A DNA stretch of 42,240 nucleotides from NCBI GenBank assembly GCA_047614245.1, contig JBLHIC010000014.1:1-42240 (forward strand), written 5' to 3'. This document shows, piece after piece, positions 23,445-31,534 of this stretch. The translations under genes were made by a program, and so were the position numbers. The DNA comes from Ulvibacter sp047614245. Lineage in GTDB: Bacteria > Bacteroidota > Bacteroidia > Flavobacteriales > Flavobacteriaceae. Below the pieces are notes generated by a model. That model was not told where the DNA came from. It worked only from the letters and a program-made list of their open reading frames with translations, and made no database searches. Every line of letters begins with the position of its first letter. The first letter of the stretch is position 1.

Positions 23445-24418
23445 TATTGCACCATTAGATTACAACCTCTTATATCACTTGCATCAAATCTACCTAAAAT
23501 TTCGAAACCTCCATCATCCCTAATTTTTCCCAAATCCTGAGTGGCGATAAATGAACATGAATACAAATTAGCAAGATCAATCACGTTGATGCCTCCTGTT
23601 TTACCTTCAACAAAGGACAAGGCATCTTCTGTATCTCGGGTGCGTATTTTCATCCAGGGCGGTGAATAAAAAACACCTTCACCTTTAGAATATGCTTGAG
23701 ATAAGAGTTCGGTCATTCCATATTCACTATGAATCCGGGTCACACCAAAACCGTTTTTTAAAATCGAATGTAGTTCCTCTTTTACTAGCTCTTTTCGTTT
23801 GCCCTTCATGCCCCCCGTTTCCATTATAATGGTGTTTTTAAGCTTAAAATTCTGCTTTTCAATAAGGTCCAATAATGCATATGAAACACCAATTAATATA
23901 GTTTTTTGGTTGATACTTTCAAGAAAGATTAATTTCTCTATCAAAGCATCGGTGTCATTTAAATAAAAGCCACTGTGCTCAACATCACCCGTTTCAATAA
24001 GACTAGCGGCCATATACACGAGTGAAGATCCTCCTCTTTCTATATACGACGGGAGTAAGGCAAGAATTACATATTGCGATGGATTCCCATAGATTAATTC
24101 AAAAGCTGTTAAAAAACTTTTTTCGTATAAGCTTAAGTCCGAAACGTAATGCTTGCTGGTGATACTACCAGTTGTGCCGCTACTTGTGAAGGTGATAGCT
24201 TCAGACTCTGCTTCTGAAATGACACGGTGACTTTTGAAAAACTGAATAGGTAGAAATGGAATGTTTTCGATTTTTTTTACGGAGGCAGGAGCCACTTTTA
24301 ATAAATCACAAAACTGCCTGTATACTTCAGTATTTTCATATTGATAGCGGAAAATTTTAATAGCAAGACGCTCGAAATCTTCAAAGCTTTTAATCGAGAA
24401 AATGGCTGTTTCCAACAT
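23444..24418 (-). CDS. LuxE-like acyl-protein synthetase / acyl-activating enzyme
   Basis: 324 residues, like the LuxE (acyl-protein synthetase) branch of the adenylate-forming superfamily, which activates fatty acids with ATP and passes the acyl group to a protein or thiol. Signature features: FEDFERLAIKIFRYQYENTEVYRQFCDLL, IPFLPIQFFKSHRVIS, the phosphate-binding loop ITFTSSGTTGS, and SEYGMTELLSQAYS as the later adenylate motif. Unlike long AMP-binding synthetases, it has a short C-terminus (GRFDASDIRGCNLMVQ). Stand-alone LuxE-like genes occur in Bacteroidota without bioluminescence. First gene of the operon with the transglutaminase-like and DUF350 genes. Confidence 0.8.
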   Translation of the reverse strand: MLETAIFSIKSFEDFERLAIKIFRYQYENTEVYRQFCDLLKVAPASVKKIENIPFLPIQFFKSHRVISEAESEAITFTSSGTTGSITSKHYVSDLSLYEKSFLTAFELIYGNPSQYVILALLPSYIERGGSSLVYMAASLIETGDVEHSGFYLNDTDALIEKLIFLESINQKTILIGVSYALLDLIEKQNFKLKNTIIMETGGMKGKRKELVKEELHSILKNGFGVTRIHSEYGMTELLSQAYSKGEGVFYSPPWMKIRTRDTEDALSFVEGKTGGINVIDLANLYSCSFIATQDLGKIRDDGGFEILGRFDASDIRGCNLMVQ

Positions 24419-24443
24419 TGTGTAGTTTCAGAAAAATCTATTT

Positions 24444-24451
24444 CAAAAGTA
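24444..24451 (-). promoter_or_regulatory. Putative -7 element of the LuxE-like operon
   Basis: On the minus strand TACTTTTG matches TAnnTTTG, 25 bp before the start of the LuxE-like gene and just after the T9SS gene's terminator. No clear -33 TTG. Confidence 0.35.
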
Positions 24452-24459
24452 GGGAATAA

Positions 24460-24487
24460 AAAAGCCTCTACGAAAATAGAGGCTTTT
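24460..24487 (-). terminator. Terminator of the T9SS protein gene
   Basis: AAAAGCCTCTA (24460-24470) pairs perfectly with TAGAGGCTTTT (24477-24487) over 11 bp around a CGAAAA loop. It lies 22 bp past the stop of the T9SS gene and separates its transcript from the LuxE-like operon. A/T runs on both flanks. Confidence 0.88.
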
Positions 24488-24509
24488 AAATTATGCGTAT
24501 AATGGAAGG

Positions 24510-25442
24510 CTAATTAATCACTAATTTTTTAGTTGTTTTAACCTGTCCTTGCTCAATTTCAACAATATAAATTCCGCCGCTAAGTGCCGATATGTCTAGT
24601 CTTTCTGAAGTCAAACGAGTGTTAATGACTTGCTGCCCTAGTATATCAAAAACGATTACTTCTTTAATTCCGTCGGTTTTTGAAGTTATATTTACATAAC
24701 CCTTGTCATTCGGATTTGGATACATGGCGAAATAATCACTTTCAAATTTCCGATCACCTAAAAGCTGTTCAAAAGAGATATTATCAAAGAAGAAAGCTTC
24801 AGAACCAGAATTTGTTCTTGCTTCAATTATTAATTGCACATTGATATTTGGACTGTTCTCAATGGACAAAGAAACTGTATTCCAGCTCCCTTCGATTCCT
24901 AGGTCATTGATGTCATTTCCCGTTGTATTCAGTAAGTCGTATTCCGTATTATCACCCAGATCTTTTATAAAGATGCGCAAGCGATCTGAACCTGATGTGT
25001 TACTAGTACCATCTCCTTCATAGCCGGTTTCGCTAATATAATAATCAACTGAAATTGTTGGTGAAATTGCTATCACGGGGTCGAATTCCAGAATAAAATT
25101 GCCATCTACATCGCTTATCTCATAGCCTTGTTGCCCTTCTGGGAATGGTGTTCCGGAAGTTGGAGGCGAATCCGTCACTCCTACAAGATCGCCGTCGGTT
25201 AATCCGTCTCCGGGATTGTTATACGGTTCATAGCGAGCATTGAAACCCATCTCTTGGTTTACAAAGGTGTAATCTACAAGAGGCTCACCTGTATTGTTAA
25301 TTAAATCGTGGGCTATTGTCGCATCTCCAGTATCGGTGTAATCAATGGAGAAAACAGCTGCTTCTTCAAAACTGGTGTATGCCAGTTGTGCTTGGGACAT
25401 AGTGCAAATAAATAGAATTGATAAAAGATAAAATTTGATCAT
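24510..25442 (-). CDS. Secreted protein with T9SS type A sorting domain
   Basis: 310 residues. Signal peptide MIKFYLLSILFICTMSQAQ with cleavage after AQ. The middle (about 20-215) is a beta-rich, Asp/Asn-rich domain with PGDGLTDGDLVGVTD and DVDGNFILEFDPVI, and an ending EARTNSGSEAFFFDNISFEQ like carbohydrate-binding jelly rolls. The C-terminal ~80 residues are the T9SS tail: YFAMYPNPNDKGYVNITS, GIKEVIVFDILGQQVIN, LDISALSGGIYIVEIEQG, ending TKKLVIN. Likely a cell-surface or released protein of unknown binding specificity. Monocistronic with its own terminator. Confidence 0.83.
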   Translation of the reverse strand: MIKFYLLSILFICTMSQAQLAYTSFEEAAVFSIDYTDTGDATIAHDLINNTGEPLVDYTFVNQEMGFNARYEPYNNPGDGLTDGDLVGVTDSPPTSGTPFPEGQQGYEISDVDGNFILEFDPVIAISPTISVDYYISETGYEGDGTSNTSGSDRLRIFIKDLGDNTEYDLLNTTGNDINDLGIEGSWNTVSLSIENSPNINVQLIIEARTNSGSEAFFFDNISFEQLLGDRKFESDYFAMYPNPNDKGYVNITSKTDGIKEVIVFDILGQQVINTRLTSERLDISALSGGIYIVEIEQGQVKTTKKLVIN

Positions 25443-25647
25443 TATACAAAGGTTTAAAATCGACCAAATAATACAAGAAGGTATTATATAGTCAATGGAG
25501 GGAAGTCGGTGTAAACCTTAATGAGAATAAATATAACCAAAAATTTTAAGAATATCCTATGTTACTTAAACGTTAACATTTAGTAAATAAACGATAAGAC
25601 AAGAGGATTAAATATTATATTTATAAATTGGAAATAAATTTAAGTAC
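25443..25647. other. Intergenic region between T9SS gene and response regulator
   Basis: About 205 bp between two divergent genes, so it should hold both promoters. I see no full TAnnTTTG element with a -33 partner, only AT-rich sequence and the near-palindrome AACGTTAAC-like segment near 25570. Confidence 0.3.
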
Positions 25648-26331
25648 GTGAAGAAGAAAGATATTCGAATTTTATTGGTTGACGACGAGCCAGATATTCT
25701 TGAAATAGTTAGTTATAACCTTTCTTCCGAAGGTTATCAGATATTTACTGCAACAAATGGAGTAAAAGCCATTTCGGCGGCAAAAAAACACCTACCACAT
25801 TTAATAATTTTGGACGTAATGATGCCTGAAATGGATGGCATTGAGGCTTGTCAAAAAATTAGAAGTTATCCGGAGATGTCTGAAACGATTATCACTTTTT
25901 TAACCGCACGCGGAGAAGATTATTCGCAAATGGCTGGTTTTGAAGCGGGTGCGGATGATTATATTACAAAGCCTATAAAGCCTAAAGTTCTAGTTAGTAA
26001 AGTAAAAGCCTTATTGCGCCGTTTTAAAGAAGCGAATGAAGAAGAGTCAAGTATAAAGTTAGGTAATTTGGTTATAAATAGGGAAGAATATAAAATTATT
26101 CTGAACAATTCAGAAATAATCTTGCCGAGAAAAGAGTTTGAATTACTATCGCTTTTAGCCTCCAAACCTGGAAAAGTATTTAAGAGAGAAGAGATATTGG
26201 ATAAAGTTTGGGGTAATGAGGTAATTGTCGGCGGAAGGACAATAGATGTACATATTAGAAAATTGAGAGAGAAGATTGGAGATGATAAGTTCAAAACCGT
26301 GAAAGGAGTTGGGTATAAATTTGTGTTATAG
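25648..26331 (+). CDS. Response regulator, PhoB/OmpR type
   Basis: 227 residues. Receiver domain: acidic pocket VDDEPD (11-16), phosphorylated Asp56 in LIILDVMMPEMDG, and the later TARGED and KPI (switch Thr/Lys). The second half is an OmpR/PhoB winged helix (LPRKEFELLSLLASKPGKVFKREEILDKVWG, then VIVGGRTIDVHIRKLREKIGDD and TVKGVGYKFV). GTG start at 25648. It overlaps the histidine kinase start by one base (TAGTG), so the pair is co-translated. Targets are not shown here; in this phylum PhoB/RprY-type regulators often control phosphate or envelope stress. Confidence 0.95.
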   Translation: MKKKDIRILLVDDEPDILEIVSYNLSSEGYQIFTATNGVKAISAAKKHLPHLIILDVMMPEMDGIEACQKIRSYPEMSETIITFLTARGEDYSQMAGFEAGADDYITKPIKPKVLVSKVKALLRRFKEANEEESSIKLGNLVINREEYKIILNNSEIILPRKEFELLSLLASKPGKVFKREEILDKVWGNEVIVGGRTIDVHIRKLREKIGDDKFKTVKGVGYKFVL

Positions 26332-27374
26332 TGGTTAAAAACTTTAAAAAGACCTATGAATTTGCGGCCTATACCGCAAGCTTTATTACCCTGTGTTTGA
26401 CACTTGTTATAGGTGTCTTTTTTTATTTTTTACAATTGGGGAGTTTATGGATTCTACTTGGTTTTGCAGCTATATGTTATGTTTTTTGTTTTTTCATTAT
26501 TCAAAACAGGGTAGAACGATTTATCTATAGACGTATAAAAAAAATATACGATGATCTCACTTTATTGGAGGCTACCGATTTTAGTCAAAGAGAAATCACG
26601 ACCGATTTAATAACGCTTATAAAGGACGTGGAGCGATTTGCCCGCGATAAAAAGTTAGAAATAGAAACTCTGAAAATTCGCGAAAACTATCGAAGAGAAT
26701 TTATAGGGAACGTTTCCCACGAGCTTAAGACACCGCTGTTTACCGTACAAGGATATATCGAAACATTATTGGATGATTCTAAAATGGATAAAGGTATTCG
26801 AAAAAAATACCTAAAAGGAGCAATTAAGGGTGTGGAACGTCTCACTTATATTGTGAAGGACTTAGATATGATCACCCAACTGGAAGTTGGTGGTCTAAAA
26901 TTGGATGAGGCTCGATTTAATATAGTTGAATTGGTGCATGACGTATTCAATCTTCTAGAAATGAAGGCGGCAAAGAAGAATATTTCTCTCGTATCCGACA
27001 TTAGCTTTAAGAAGCTTGTCTACGTTTATGGAGACAGAGAAAGGATACAACAAGTGTTGTCCAACCTACTAGATAATTCTATTAAATATGGTAAGCAAGA
27101 TGGAACTACCGAAGTTAGCATAGAACATCTTATTAAAAACAAGGTTATTATTCGAGTAACCGATAATGGAGAAGGAATCGATAGTCCTCACTTACCCCGA
27201 ATATTCGAACGCTTTTTTCGAGTTGATAAAAGTGGTTCTCGTAATGTAGGGGGAAGTGGTTTAGGGCTGTCCATTGTGAAACATATTATAGATGCTCATA
27301 ATGAACGGATTTATGTAGAGAGTCAGATTGGCATTGGGTCTGAATTTTCATTTACCCTCGAAAAGGCTAAATAA
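26331..27374 (+). CDS. Sensor histidine kinase, PhoR-like
   Basis: 347 residues, GTG start overlapping the regulator stop. Two close membrane helices (about 11-31 and 36-56) with almost no loop between, so no periplasmic sensor domain; what it senses is probably in or near the membrane. HisKA with phosphorylated His130 in FIGNVSHELKTPLFTVQGYIE, then HATPase_c boxes: N box QVLSNLLDNSIKYG, G1 DNGEGID, F box RIFERFFRVDKS, G2 GGSGLGLSIVKHI. The last 27 bp overlap the convergent glycosyltransferase gene. Autophosphorylates and passes phosphate to the upstream response regulator. Confidence 0.95.
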   Translation: MVKNFKKTYEFAAYTASFITLCLTLVIGVFFYFLQLGSLWILLGFAAICYVFCFFIIQNRVERFIYRRIKKIYDDLTLLEATDFSQREITTDLITLIKDVERFARDKKLEIETLKIRENYRREFIGNVSHELKTPLFTVQGYIETLLDDSKMDKGIRKKYLKGAIKGVERLTYIVKDLDMITQLEVGGLKLDEARFNIVELVHDVFNLLEMKAAKKNISLVSDISFKKLVYVYGDRERIQQVLSNLLDNSIKYGKQDGTTEVSIEHLIKNKVIIRVTDNGEGIDSPHLPRIFERFFRVDKSGSRNVGGSGLGLSIVKHIIDAHNERIYVESQIGIGSEFSFTLEKAK

Positions 27375-28427
27375 AGCTTCGAAATCGGGAGTTGTTTGAA
27401 AACCTTCTAGTCCGCTATAGTTATTTATTTCATCTAATTGCTTCACGTGAAAATTTTCTTGGTTACAAGAAGGTGCTATTCCTAAACCTTTAAGACGCTT
27501 TGCCAAATATATTTGCTCGTACTGCCCAGGAGTTGGAATAAAAAATGCTTTCTTATCCAGTATTGTTAAGTCTAAAATAGTTGTATAACCTGAGCGAGAA
27601 ACGACAACTTCGCTTTCGTTTATGGTCTTTTCCAATTCTGCACTTAGCATGAAATTTACCACACAAATCTTACCTACAGTATGTTTTTTCTGCACTTCTT
27701 CAATAACTCCCTGCACTAATACAATTGATTTTTCGGAAAGCTCAAAGGCTTCCATTAATTTGTTTTCGAAAAATGTTCGTTGTGGCTCAGGACCTGAGAT
27801 GAGTGCCAGAATATCATTTTTTATCGGGAGATTTTTATTTTGGAATCTACTTAAGGGCCCTAAATATTTAATAGAACCCTCGGGTTTCTTTAAACGCCCA
27901 AGTTTGCCACTAAGGTTTTGTTTAGAATCAATGTCCGGGACCCAGCATTGGTCAAACTTGTTGATTATTTTTTGGTGTATTTTGCTGCTTAAAAAGCTTG
28001 TATTCCCTGTCAGAACATTCAGTTGATGTGTAATAAATACACTGGGTATTTTGCTGCTTCGTACACCAAAACGGTTATCACTTATAATACCGTCTACTTT
28101 GGCTTCTGAAACCAGTTCTCTAACTATTTTTTTTTCTGAAAGAATTGCTTTCTGGATAGTAGGTAGATTCATAAACATCTTCCACTTAAAGTACTTTCCT
28201 TTATTTGGGTAAACTATGTTATATGAGGGTAACTCAACAAAAGACAAGGACGGAAATTCTTTCCGAAGAAATAACAAAGCAGCCCCATCCGAGCCCAATA
28301 GTACATTATAATTATGCGAAAGCAATGCCTTGATGATTGGAATACAACGGGCTGCATGACCTAAGCCCCAAAACAGGGGAGCGACAAGAATGGTTTTTTT
28401 AGTCAATGCATTAAACTTTAAGGTCAA
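27348..28427 (-). CDS. Glycosyltransferase family protein (GT-B, MurG-like)
   Basis: 359 residues resembling GT-B glycosyltransferases related to MurG / GlcNAc transferases. N-terminal TILVAPLFWGLGHAARCIPIIKAL contains a GLGHAAR motif equivalent to the family's GxGH glycine loop; FITHQLNVLTG and a C-terminal ESEVVVSRSGYTTILDLTILDKKAFFIPTPGQYEQIYLA carry the SRSG..T and the acceptor/donor end motif of the family. The acceptor sugar is unknown. No ATG is available near the N-terminus; TTG at 28427 (or 28406) must serve. Its end overlaps the convergent kinase gene by 27 bp. Confidence 0.8.
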   Translation of the reverse strand: MTLKFNALTKKTILVAPLFWGLGHAARCIPIIKALLSHNYNVLLGSDGAALLFLRKEFPSLSFVELPSYNIVYPNKGKYFKWKMFMNLPTIQKAILSEKKIVRELVSEAKVDGIISDNRFGVRSSKIPSVFITHQLNVLTGNTSFLSSKIHQKIINKFDQCWVPDIDSKQNLSGKLGRLKKPEGSIKYLGPLSRFQNKNLPIKNDILALISGPEPQRTFFENKLMEAFELSEKSIVLVQGVIEEVQKKHTVGKICVVNFMLSAELEKTINESEVVVSRSGYTTILDLTILDKKAFFIPTPGQYEQIYLAKRLKGLGIAPSCNQENFHVKQLDEINNYSGLEGFQTTPDFEALFSLFEGK

Positions 28428-28496
28428 ATAGAAAACAAAAGTACTAATAATACCAACCAGTTATTATTTCCTTAATTTCGCAAAAAATATATATCG

Positions 28497-29177
28497 GTGG
28501 GAAGTAAGAATAAATTGAAGCGTTTTAAGGAGAATGAAACATTTGGGAATGTTGTACAGCCTTCAAGAGAAGAAGCCGAAAATGATTTATTATCTCTTCA
28601 AGGAAACTGGAAGAAAAATTTCTTTAAAAATGACCGCCCTATTGTCCTAGAGCTGGGTTGTGGTAAGGGAGAGTATTCAGTTAATCTTGCGAGACTACAC
28701 CCAGAAAAGAATTTTTTAGGGATCGATATCAAAGGGGCTAGATTTTGGAGGGGTGCGAAGACGGCACTTGAAGAAAATCTAACGAATGTTGGGTTTATGC
28801 GAACCCAAATAGAGCTGATAGACCTTTTATTTGCCGAGAATGAAGTTGATGAAATTTGGATAACCTTCCCCGATCCTCAAATAAAATATACACGTACGAA
28901 GCATAGACTTACAAATTTTCAATTTCTTCAGAAGTATAAAAAAGTACTTAAGCCAGATGGAGTAATTCATTTAAAAACGGACAGTGAATTTATGCACGGC
29001 TATACACTCGGACTCTTGCATGGTCTAGAGGAAGAAATAGAATATGCGCATCATGATGTCTATGGTACAGATCATGCGCCAGATGATGTAACCAGGATTC
29101 AAACGTTTTATGAATCTCAATATTTAGAAAAAAACAAGAAAATCACTTACGTGCGATTTAAATTTCGTTGCTCTTAA
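28497..29177 (+). CDS. trmB: tRNA (guanine(46)-N7)-methyltransferase
   Basis: Methylates G46 in the variable loop of tRNAs using SAM. 226 residues, GTG start at 28497. The SAM motif VLELGCGKGEYSVNLARLHP and FLGIDIKGARFWRGAKTA are clear, followed by the family pattern DEIWITFPDPQIKYTRTKHRLT with the catalytic Asp and substrate residues and then GVIHLKTDSEFMHGYTLG. It is divergent from the glycosyltransferase gene, with about 70 bp between. It precedes a LysE-type exporter by 30 bp. Confidence 0.95.
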   Translation: MGSKNKLKRFKENETFGNVVQPSREEAENDLLSLQGNWKKNFFKNDRPIVLELGCGKGEYSVNLARLHPEKNFLGIDIKGARFWRGAKTALEENLTNVGFMRTQIELIDLLFAENEVDEIWITFPDPQIKYTRTKHRLTNFQFLQKYKKVLKPDGVIHLKTDSEFMHGYTLGLLHGLEEEIEYAHHDVYGTDHAPDDVTRIQTFYESQYLEKNKKITYVRFKFRCS

Positions 29178-29207
29178 TTTCTTATATTCACCATATAAAA
29201 ACCCTTA

Positions 29208-29834
29208 ATGGCAGTATTAATTAATTTTCTAGTAGGTTTTATTGCCGCATTTGTCGGTGTTGCACCTCCAGGGCTACTTAATATGTCTGCGGCTAAGATT
29301 AGTATAAAAGAGGGGCGAAAGGCCGCCTTGCTCTTTTCTATTGGGGTTTGCGCTACTGTTTTAATTCAAACATACGTTGCATTACTATTTGCAAAATACC
29401 TCGATCAACATCCTGAGGTAGTAAATATGTTGCAAAAAGTTGCCTTGGGGATATTTATCTGTATTACTATTTATTTCTTTTTTATTGCAAAAGACACTAG
29501 GCGTGAAATTCCTGAAAATGTAAATCACTCTAAAACAAATAGATTTTTTTACGGAATGCTATTAGGGGTTCTTAATTTACTCCCTTTGCCATATTGGGTT
29601 TATATGAGCATTACCTTTGGTGGATTTGGAATGTTTAGTTTTTCGCAACCAGAGCTTTTTGCAGCCGTACTAGCATCTGGGTTGGGAACATTTGCAATGT
29701 TAGTTTTATACATACAGTTTTTCAAACAGAAAAAGGATAGTATGCGAATTAAGGTAAATATGAATTATGTTATTGGTTTGATAACAGGTGTCATCTCTAT
29801 TGTTACATTTCTGAAAATATTAAAAGAATTTTAA
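29208..29834 (+). CDS. LysE family amino acid exporter
   Basis: 208 residues with about six membrane helices. The start VLINFLVGFIAAFVGVAPPGLLNMSAAKISIKEGRKAALL is the LysE/RhtB signature (PPG.LN, then repeats). Helices continue at 69-90, 100-120 and further to the C-terminus (NYVIGLITGVISIVTFLKIL). Substrates of LysE proteins are amino acids or related small molecules; the specific substrate is unknown. Overlaps the alkyltransferase-like gene start by one base (TAATG). Confidence 0.87.
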   Translation: MAVLINFLVGFIAAFVGVAPPGLLNMSAAKISIKEGRKAALLFSIGVCATVLIQTYVALLFAKYLDQHPEVVNMLQKVALGIFICITIYFFFIAKDTRREIPENVNHSKTNRFFYGMLLGVLNLLPLPYWVYMSITFGGFGMFSFSQPELFAAVLASGLGTFAMLVLYIQFFKQKKDSMRIKVNMNYVIGLITGVISIVTFLKILKEF

Positions 29835-30163
29835 TGTCGTCATCGGAAGGGTTTTTCTATAAAGTTCATGAGATTGCTAAATTAATTCCATACGGAAGGG
29901 TTACGTCCTATGGCGCTATTGCTAAATATTTAGGAGCTTCAGGAAGTTCAAGAATGGTGGGGTGGGCGATGAATTCTTCCAATAAAAACGGTGATATCCC
30001 GGCGCATAGGGTCGTTAATCGGGTTGGTTTATTAAGTGGAAAACATCATTTTGAGGGGACGAATCTGATGCAACAACTATTAGAAAGTGAAGGTGTCGAA
30101 GTCGTTGATCTTAAAGTTCAGAACTTTGAAATACTGTTTTGGGATCCTATGAAGGAATTATAA
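29834..30163 (+). CDS. MGMT-family alkyltransferase-like protein
   Basis: 109 residues, only the DNA-binding C-terminal domain of O6-alkylguanine-DNA alkyltransferase. FYKVHEIAKLIPYGRVTSYGAIAKYLG (winged helix with recognition Arg) and SGSSRMVGWAM are the family signature. The active-site PCHRV motif reads PAHRV here (Ala57), so it lacks the acceptor Cys and is an alkyltransferase-like (ATL) protein, a class that binds alkylated bases and passes them to nucleotide excision repair. It is small, as ATL proteins are. Last gene of this plus-strand run, after trmB and the exporter. Confidence 0.93.
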   Translation: MSSSEGFFYKVHEIAKLIPYGRVTSYGAIAKYLGASGSSRMVGWAMNSSNKNGDIPAHRVVNRVGLLSGKHHFEGTNLMQQLLESEGVEVVDLKVQNFEILFWDPMKEL

Positions 30164-30262
30164 GATTCGAAAAGGCCGGCGATACATCTAAACGGTTTAT
30201 TTCTAACTATTCTGTCATAAATCAAATCAATACTAGCTTTTCCTTTTCCGAATTATTACAAC

Positions 30263-30270
30263 TATCTTTG
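30263..30270 (+). promoter_or_regulatory. Putative -7 element for mrp operon
   Basis: TATCTTTG, a full TAnnTTTG match 123 bp before the ATG. No TTG at the usual -33 spacing; the gap reads CTTTTCC-like. It adjoins the dyad that follows. Confidence 0.45.
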
Positions 30271-30293
30271 TACTTTAGAATAAATCTAAATTA
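30271..30293. promoter_or_regulatory. Inverted repeat at the mrp transcription start
   Basis: TACTTTAGA (30271-30279), 5-nt spacer, TCTAAATTA (30285-30293): 9-bp arms with one mismatch. It begins immediately after the -7 element, so a bound protein would block or guide initiation. The size and symmetry are those of an operator for a dimeric repressor; an iron- or Fe-S-responsive regulator (Fur or IscR-like) would fit the downstream genes, but this is inference. Confidence 0.5.
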
Positions 30294-30393
30294 GGAAAAA
30301 GCATATTTGAAAAGCGAAATGCATTCAGAAATGTTTTAATAATTACCTTCCGATATTATTTCGGTCGCAATAAAATATTTACTAATAATAGAG

Positions 30394-31533
30394 ATGAAAA
30401 TTAACAAACAGGATATTCTTAATGCATTAAAAACTATAACCGTTGCTGGGGAAGGAAAGAATATGGTTGATAGTGGCCAGGTTCAAAATGTCGTTACTTT
30501 CGCAGATGAGGTCATCGTTGATTTAGTTTTGACCACTCCCGCTTTACATATAAAAAAGAGAGCGGAAACTGATGTTGAAAAGGTAATTCAGGAAAAGGTT
30601 TTTAAAGATGCTAAGGTAATAGTGAATATTAAAGTGGAGGCTCCTCCAGCTTCTCAAAACCCAAACCTAATTAAAGGAAAACCTATACCAGGGATTCAGA
30701 ATATTGTTGCAGTCGCTTCAGGAAAAGGAGGTGTTGGTAAATCAACAGTTACGGCCAATTTAGCGGTTACTTTGTCAAAAATGGGATTTAAGGTTGGAGT
30801 TTTGGATGCAGATATTTATGGCCCGTCTATACCTATTATGTTTGATGTGGCAACTGAAAAACCTTTATCTATCAATGTTGATGGAAAAAGTAAAATGAAG
30901 CCAATAGAGAATTACGGAGTAAAAGTCTTGTCAATTGGGTTTTTTACGGAGCCAAATCAAGCGGTAATTTGGAGAGGGCCTATGGCAGCAAAAGCGTTAA
31001 ATCAGTTAATCTTTGATGCTGCTTGGGGTGATCTTGATTTTATGCTTATCGATTTACCTCCAGGAACAGGAGATATTCATTTGAGTATCATGCAGTCTTT
31101 ACCAATAACAGGAGCTGTCATTGTCAGTACTCCGCAAACTGTTGCATTGGCTGACGCTAGGAAGGGAGTTGCGATGTTTCGACAGGAGAATATTGATGTA
31201 CCAGTTTTAGGGATCATTGAGAATATGGCATTCTTCACACCAGATGAGCTCCCAGAAAATAAGTACTATATCTTCGGAAAGGAAGGTGCTAAAAATCTGG
31301 CTGAAGACCTCCAGGTACCATTTTTAGGAGAAGTTCCATTGGTTCAAAGTATTCGAGAAGCTGGAGACGCAGGAAGACCAGCGGCTTTGCAAACTGCCAC
31401 CTTAGTAGAAGAAGCATTCGAGGAAATCACGAAAAATGTTGTACAGGAAACTGTTCGCAGAAACGAGGCACTACCTCCAACGGAAGTGATTAAAATTACT
31501 ACAATGGCAGGTTGTAGTGCTGTAAAAAAATAA
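30394..31533 (+). CDS. Mrp/NBP35 family Fe-S cluster carrier ATPase
   Basis: P-loop ATPase (ApbC/Mrp type) that receives and delivers iron-sulfur clusters. 379 residues. N-terminal DUF59/MIP18-like domain (about 1-90, KQDILNALKTITVAGEGKNM), then deviant Walker A GKGGVGKST (110-118) in NIVAVASGKGGVGKSTVTANLA, Walker B MLIDLPPGTGD, and VSTPQTVALADARKGVAMF. Many Mrp proteins carry CxxC for the cluster; here only the last Cys (MAGCSAVKK) is visible near the end, so the cluster may be bound differently. Immediately followed by a NifU-like gene. Confidence 0.92.
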   Translation: MKINKQDILNALKTITVAGEGKNMVDSGQVQNVVTFADEVIVDLVLTTPALHIKKRAETDVEKVIQEKVFKDAKVIVNIKVEAPPASQNPNLIKGKPIPGIQNIVAVASGKGGVGKSTVTANLAVTLSKMGFKVGVLDADIYGPSIPIMFDVATEKPLSINVDGKSKMKPIENYGVKVLSIGFFTEPNQAVIWRGPMAAKALNQLIFDAAWGDLDFMLIDLPPGTGDIHLSIMQSLPITGAVIVSTPQTVALADARKGVAMFRQENIDVPVLGIIENMAFFTPDELPENKYYIFGKEGAKNLAEDLQVPFLGEVPLVQSIREAGDAGRPAALQTATLVEEAFEEITKNVVQETVRRNEALPPTEVIKITTMAGCSAVKK

Positions 31534-31534
31534 T

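Larger units (their letters stand above)
30164..30393. other. Leader/intergenic region before mrp
   Basis: 230 bp. Includes a TAnnTTTG promoter element and dyad (listed separately) and a ~100-nt AT-rich leader running to the mrp ATG. I see no ORF and no terminator hairpin for the ATL gene. Confidence 0.4.
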
